Below, piece after piece: positions 61,530 to 64,000 of a stretch of DNA of 64,000 bases (position 1 is its first letter; each line of letters opens with the position of its first letter). The DNA is from Anabaena subtropica FACHB-260 (lineage in GTDB: Bacteria > Cyanobacteriota > Cyanobacteriia > Cyanobacteriales > Nostocaceae). A program made the translations under genes and the position numbers. The stretch is from the NCBI RefSeq assembly GCF_014697105.1, contig NZ_JACJRF010000021.1, positions 1-64,000 of the forward strand, written 5' to 3'. The notes under the pieces were generated by a model, which was not told the origin of the DNA, ran no database searches, and worked only from the letters and a program-made list of their open reading frames with translations.

Positions 61530-62582
61530 CTAAAAAGCACCACTATTTCTATTAAATATAATGGTAACTGTTTTGAAAATTAGCTTTAAGTCATACATCA
61601 AGCTCCAGTTTTCCTGATATAGCAAATCTAGACGAATTACATCTTCAAAACTGCGAACTTTAGACCTACCATTGACTTGCCATTCGCCTGTCATGCCGGG
61701 TTTAACATCTAGACGTTGCCATTCTGGTACTTCATAGCGCTCTACTTCATCAGGTGTGGGTGGTCTAGTCCCTACTAAACTCATATCTCCTTTCAAGACG
61801 TTCCAAAATTGAGGAAATTCATCAAGACTGGTGCGACGTAAAAACTTTCCTATCCGCGTAATTCTAGGGTCATTTTCATTCTTAAAAAAAGCACCCTTTA
61901 CTTGATTTTCAACTAGAGACTTTTTCGCTTCTGCATCTACACACATGGAGCGGAATTTCCAAATTTTGAAGCGTTTACCCATCCAGCCGCAACGAATTTG
62001 TCCAAAAAAAATCGGGCCTGGATCATCGATTTGAATGGCAATCACAATGGGAATACACAAAATTCCTGTGATTACCAAACCCACCAAAGCACCAATAACA
62101 TCCAAACATCTTTTAGTTCGAGATGCAACAGAGGGATGGGTAGTAGGTAGTTGCTCTATTTTTCGATGAGAAACCTTCTGGTTATCTAAGACATTCTCCG
62201 CATCTTCTGGGAGTACATTGTTACTGGGTTCAATAGAAAAAACTTTATCTAGCCCTGTAAGGTTTAGCACTGCCATGACCTGGGGACTAACATTCCGCAG
62301 GATCATTGCAATTCCTTTTTCTTGGGTAGTTTTAAAGTTACTAACTAAGGCTCCCAAACCACTGCTATCCATAAAAGTAGTTGCTTGGAAATCGATAATG
62401 ATTTCCTTGGGATGGGAATCTCTGATTAATTCTTGGCAGGTTTGCTTAAAGCCTACTGCTTCCAGCACGCTTAATCGGATAGGAACCTGCACTATTACTG
62501 TTTCATTTAGGATAGTAACTAGAAAATTTACCTCTGTGGGTTGGCTAGTCATGAAGCTCTGCACTTTGGTTGCCATGTACAT
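61530..62582 (-). CDS. STAS domain-sugar transferase fusion (HepC-like)
   Basis: 350 residues. Residues about 18-120 are a STAS (anti-sigma antagonist-type) domain with the phosphorylatable-Ser motif MDSSGLGALV. Residues about 155-350 are a bacterial sugar transferase: the membrane hairpin KRCLDVIGALVGLVITG, then GPIFFGQIRCGWMGKRFKIWKFRSM, LRRTSLDEFPQFWNVLKGDMSLVGTRP and KPGMTGEWQVNGRS. Sugar transferases prime polysaccharide assembly by loading a sugar phosphate on undecaprenyl phosphate. The same domain pairing is known from HepC, a heterocyst-envelope polysaccharide protein of Anabaena; this may be it or a paralogue. Divergent from queE. Confidence 0.88.
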   Translation of the reverse strand: MYMATKVQSFMTSQPTEVNFLVTILNETVIVQVPIRLSVLEAVGFKQTCQELIRDSHPKEIIIDFQATTFMDSSGLGALVSNFKTTQEKGIAMILRNVSPQVMAVLNLTGLDKVFSIEPSNNVLPEDAENVLDNQKVSHRKIEQLPTTHPSVASRTKRCLDVIGALVGLVITGILCIPIVIAIQIDDPGPIFFGQIRCGWMGKRFKIWKFRSMCVDAEAKKSLVENQVKGAFFKNENDPRITRIGKFLRRTSLDEFPQFWNVLKGDMSLVGTRPPTPDEVERYEVPEWQRLDVKPGMTGEWQVNGRSKVRSFEDVIRLDLLYQENWSLMYDLKLIFKTVTIIFNRNSGAF

Positions 62583-62767
62583 TTAATCTGCCACACATTA
62601 TTTTGTTCTAGAAAATTACCTAACCTTATGTTAAATCAGTAGTAATAATGACTCATAGTTAGTTACTCAGGATAAGATCAGAGATTGCCTACAACGATTC
62701 ACAATAGAACAAGAAGCTAAAACATACTTGTTGTTGCATCGACGCAGCGCGATCGCATAATACACCC

Positions 62768-63562
62768 ATGACTGCTAAAACTACAGCCGAATCTACTGCA
62801 CGCCTGGTTGAGGTCTTTTCTGCTATTCAAGGGGAAGGACTGAATGTCGGGACACGTCAAATTTTTATTCGCTTTGCTTTTTGTGACTTGCGCTGTCACT
62901 TTTGCGATAGCGCCCACACATGGAATGCACCTGCTAGTTGTAGGATAGAACGATCGCCTGGACTGCGAGATTTTGAAAGTCACCCAAATCCTGTCCCACT
63001 ACCCACTCTGATCGAATGGGTTGAAAGGCAAAATTTACCTTGTCTACACGATAGCATTAGCTTAACCGGTGGAGAACCACTTCTTCATGCTCCTTTTTTA
63101 CAGGAATTTTTGCCCAAAGTGCGATCTCTTACTGGTTTACCTATATACCTAGAGACTGGTGGACATCGCCCAGAGCAATTGGCTCTGATTTTACCCTATC
63201 TAGACTCTGTGGGTATGGATTTGAAGCTCCCTAGTGTCAGTGGCGAATCTCATTGGCAAGCGCATACCCAGTTGCTTCAGCTTTGCCATACGCGTTTAGA
63301 GACATTTGTCAAGATAATTATCTCTCATAGTACAGACTTAGCTGAATTAGAGCGTGCTGCTTTGCTTGTGGCAGATGTCAGTCCCGAAATCCCTGTATTT
63401 TTACAACCTGTCACGCCATTGGCTGCGTCTGAGCAATTCAGCCAAACACCTGCGTTTGCTCCTGCGCCAGAAGCAGTTTTGACCTGGCAAGCCTCGATGA
63501 AACGGTTCCTAAAACACGTCCGCGTTGTGCCGCAGACTCATAAAATGTTAAATCAGTTATGA
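62768..63562 (+). CDS. queE: 7-carboxy-7-deazaguanine synthase
   Basis: 264 residues. A radical-SAM enzyme that contracts carboxytetrahydropterin to 7-carboxy-7-deazaguanine on the way to queuosine. The start RLVEVFSAIQGEGLNVGTRQIFIRF is the QueE signature, with the cluster cysteines C39, C43 and C46 (CDLRCHFC) and the usual DSAHTW. SLTGGEPLLH and LETGGHRPEQL are the SAM-binding strands. QueE sequences show a CxxxCxxC loop, sometimes enlarged; this one is standard. The gene is divergent from the sugar transferase and has a hairpin just downstream. Confidence 0.93.
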   Translation: MTAKTTAESTARLVEVFSAIQGEGLNVGTRQIFIRFAFCDLRCHFCDSAHTWNAPASCRIERSPGLRDFESHPNPVPLPTLIEWVERQNLPCLHDSISLTGGEPLLHAPFLQEFLPKVRSLTGLPIYLETGGHRPEQLALILPYLDSVGMDLKLPSVSGESHWQAHTQLLQLCHTRLETFVKIIISHSTDLAELERAALLVADVSPEIPVFLQPVTPLAASEQFSQTPAFAPAPEAVLTWQASMKRFLKHVRVVPQTHKMLNQL

Positions 63563-63621
63563 CCAAGAAACCAACAAATTTATGTAAATTTCTCTGATAA
63601 AATTAAAAACTTTGTAAGGGC

Positions 63622-63649
63622 AAGGCACAGTCTCTAACATCTGTGCCTT
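63622..63649. terminator. Hairpin after queE
   Basis: AAGGCACAG (63622-63630) pairs perfectly with CTGTGCCTT (63641-63649) around a ten-base loop. No T tract, but position fits transcript end. Confidence 0.55.
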
Positions 63650-63653
63650 AGCA

Positions 63654-63687
63654 CCTCTGTAGTTAAATAATTTTTAAACCACAGAGG
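63654..63687. repeat. CCTCTGT/ACAGAGG dyad between convergent genes
   Basis: CCTCTGT (63654-63660) and ACAGAGG (63681-63687) around an AT-rich loop that ends in AAACC, the same family as the dyad at 34697-34728. Confidence 0.5.
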
Positions 63688-63715
63688 CGCAGCGATTTAG
63701 TTCACGTATTTTTTC

Positions 63716-64000
63716 TTAGTCTTCATCAGTGGTTCTATATTTAGCTTTTGCCTTATTAGCACTGCGTTTAAGCGCCGACAGTCTGGCTTCATAGCGAGAA
63801 CGTTGGCGCTTACTGGGAGTAGTGTCAATCAAAGTTTTTAAAGCGCTACCAAGACTCTTGTAGGCATTAGGGAGACTATAACCGAAGCGGGTTGCTAGAG
63901 CGATCGCTTTTTCATCAGCGTCCAACACTTCTCTAATTTGCTTTTCCCCATTATTCTTTTGATACAGTCGCCAGCCAGACACACCACAAAGCGCCAAAGC
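63716..64000 (-). CDS. Unknown protein, partial at window edge
   Basis: At least 94 residues, cut by the window end; the frame stays open to 64000 and the apparent start at 63997 is a TTG inside a continuing frame. The visible part is strongly basic in its second half (TPSKRQRSRYEARLSALKRSANKAKAKYR), with a helix before it (ADEKAIALATRFGYSLPNAYKS). It may bind nucleic acid or ribosome components; the family is not recognised. Confidence 0.6.
   Translation of the reverse strand, partial: ALALCGVSGWRLYQKNNGEKQIREVLDADEKAIALATRFGYSLPNAYKSLGSALKTLIDTTPSKRQRSRYEARLSALKRSANKAKAKYRTTDED

Noticed and set aside
1-64000. tRNA, rRNA or transposase genes
   Set aside because: No T-loop-like GGTTCGAATCC set with a cloverleaf, no rRNA stretch and no transposase motif or paired terminal inverted repeats were seen on either strand by eye.

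Overview
The window is cyanobacterial chromosome, most likely from a filamentous heterocyst-forming Nostocales species (Nostoc/Anabaena/Trichormus group). The signs are photosystem I genes (psaA, psaB, psaK, psaX), NDH-1 genes (ndhB, ndhF3, ndhD3) with a CO2-hydration protein, many HIP1 palindromes (GCGATCGC), tandem heptanucleotide arrays in intergenic DNA, very large multidomain Ser/Thr-His kinases, and moderate to low GC. No rRNA, tRNA, CRISPR array, transposase or phage gene was recognised.

Layout: (a) 1-14.1 kb: a small membrane protein, a WD40 protein with a degenerate nuclease-like front domain, then four signalling proteins in a row (Cache hybrid histidine kinase; REC-kinase; a 1796-residue Ser/Thr kinase-ATPase-GAF-His kinase; REC-kinase). 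The last three carry near-duplicate C-terminal kinase modules. (b) 14.2-22.6 kb: ndhB, a response regulator with a low-complexity linker, lipA, the tiny psaX, a branched-chain/neutral amino-acid permease (natD-like), a hybrid kinase, larE and a DUF4864 protein. (c) 22.8-27.9 kb: a secreted SGNH hydrolase, then a more accessory stretch with a solitary DNA methyltransferase, cyanase, a MazF-like toxin with its antitoxin partner, and a nuclease-like protein. (d) 28-36.2 kb: the psaA-psaB operon with a strong terminator, a lipoprotein with 24-residue repeats, glutaminase and psaK. (e) 36.4-44.7 kb: ftsH, a flavin reductase, a Uma2-like gene remnant, a nuclease-like protein related to the front half of the WD40 protein, a ferrochelatase-family protein ending in seven histidines, a hydrolase-like protein and an MFS transporter. 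(f) 44.9-54.2 kb: acetolactate synthase with a C-terminal zinc ribbon, a glycosidase-aspartyl protease-like fusion, and cobalamin genes (cbiA, cobD) around the HU gene hup, then a flavoprotein lacking its redox cysteines. (g) 54.2-64 kb: a candidate small RNA, the ndhF3-ndhD3-cupA CO2-uptake operon without cupS next to it, a 2OG-Fe dioxygenase, a STAS-sugar transferase fusion, queE and a partial gene.

Functionally the conserved core is photosynthetic electron transport and inorganic-carbon uptake (PSI, NDH-1, CupA), cofactor synthesis (lipoate, cobalamin, deazaguanine, the nickel-pincer-type sulfur transferase LarE), proteostasis of the thylakoid (FtsH) and branched-chain amino-acid synthesis. 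The most unusual observations are: the glycosidase-pepsin-like fusion; the pair of proteins sharing one nuclease-like domain, intact in one and decayed in the other; the zinc ribbon on IlvB; the polyhistidine chelatase; and several places where intergenic repeat DNA has been absorbed into genes, supplying start codons (larE, the 42.6-kb hydrolase, the 52.7-kb flavoprotein) or internal peptide inserts (cbiA, cobD). All functional statements come from reading motifs by eye; no database search was run.
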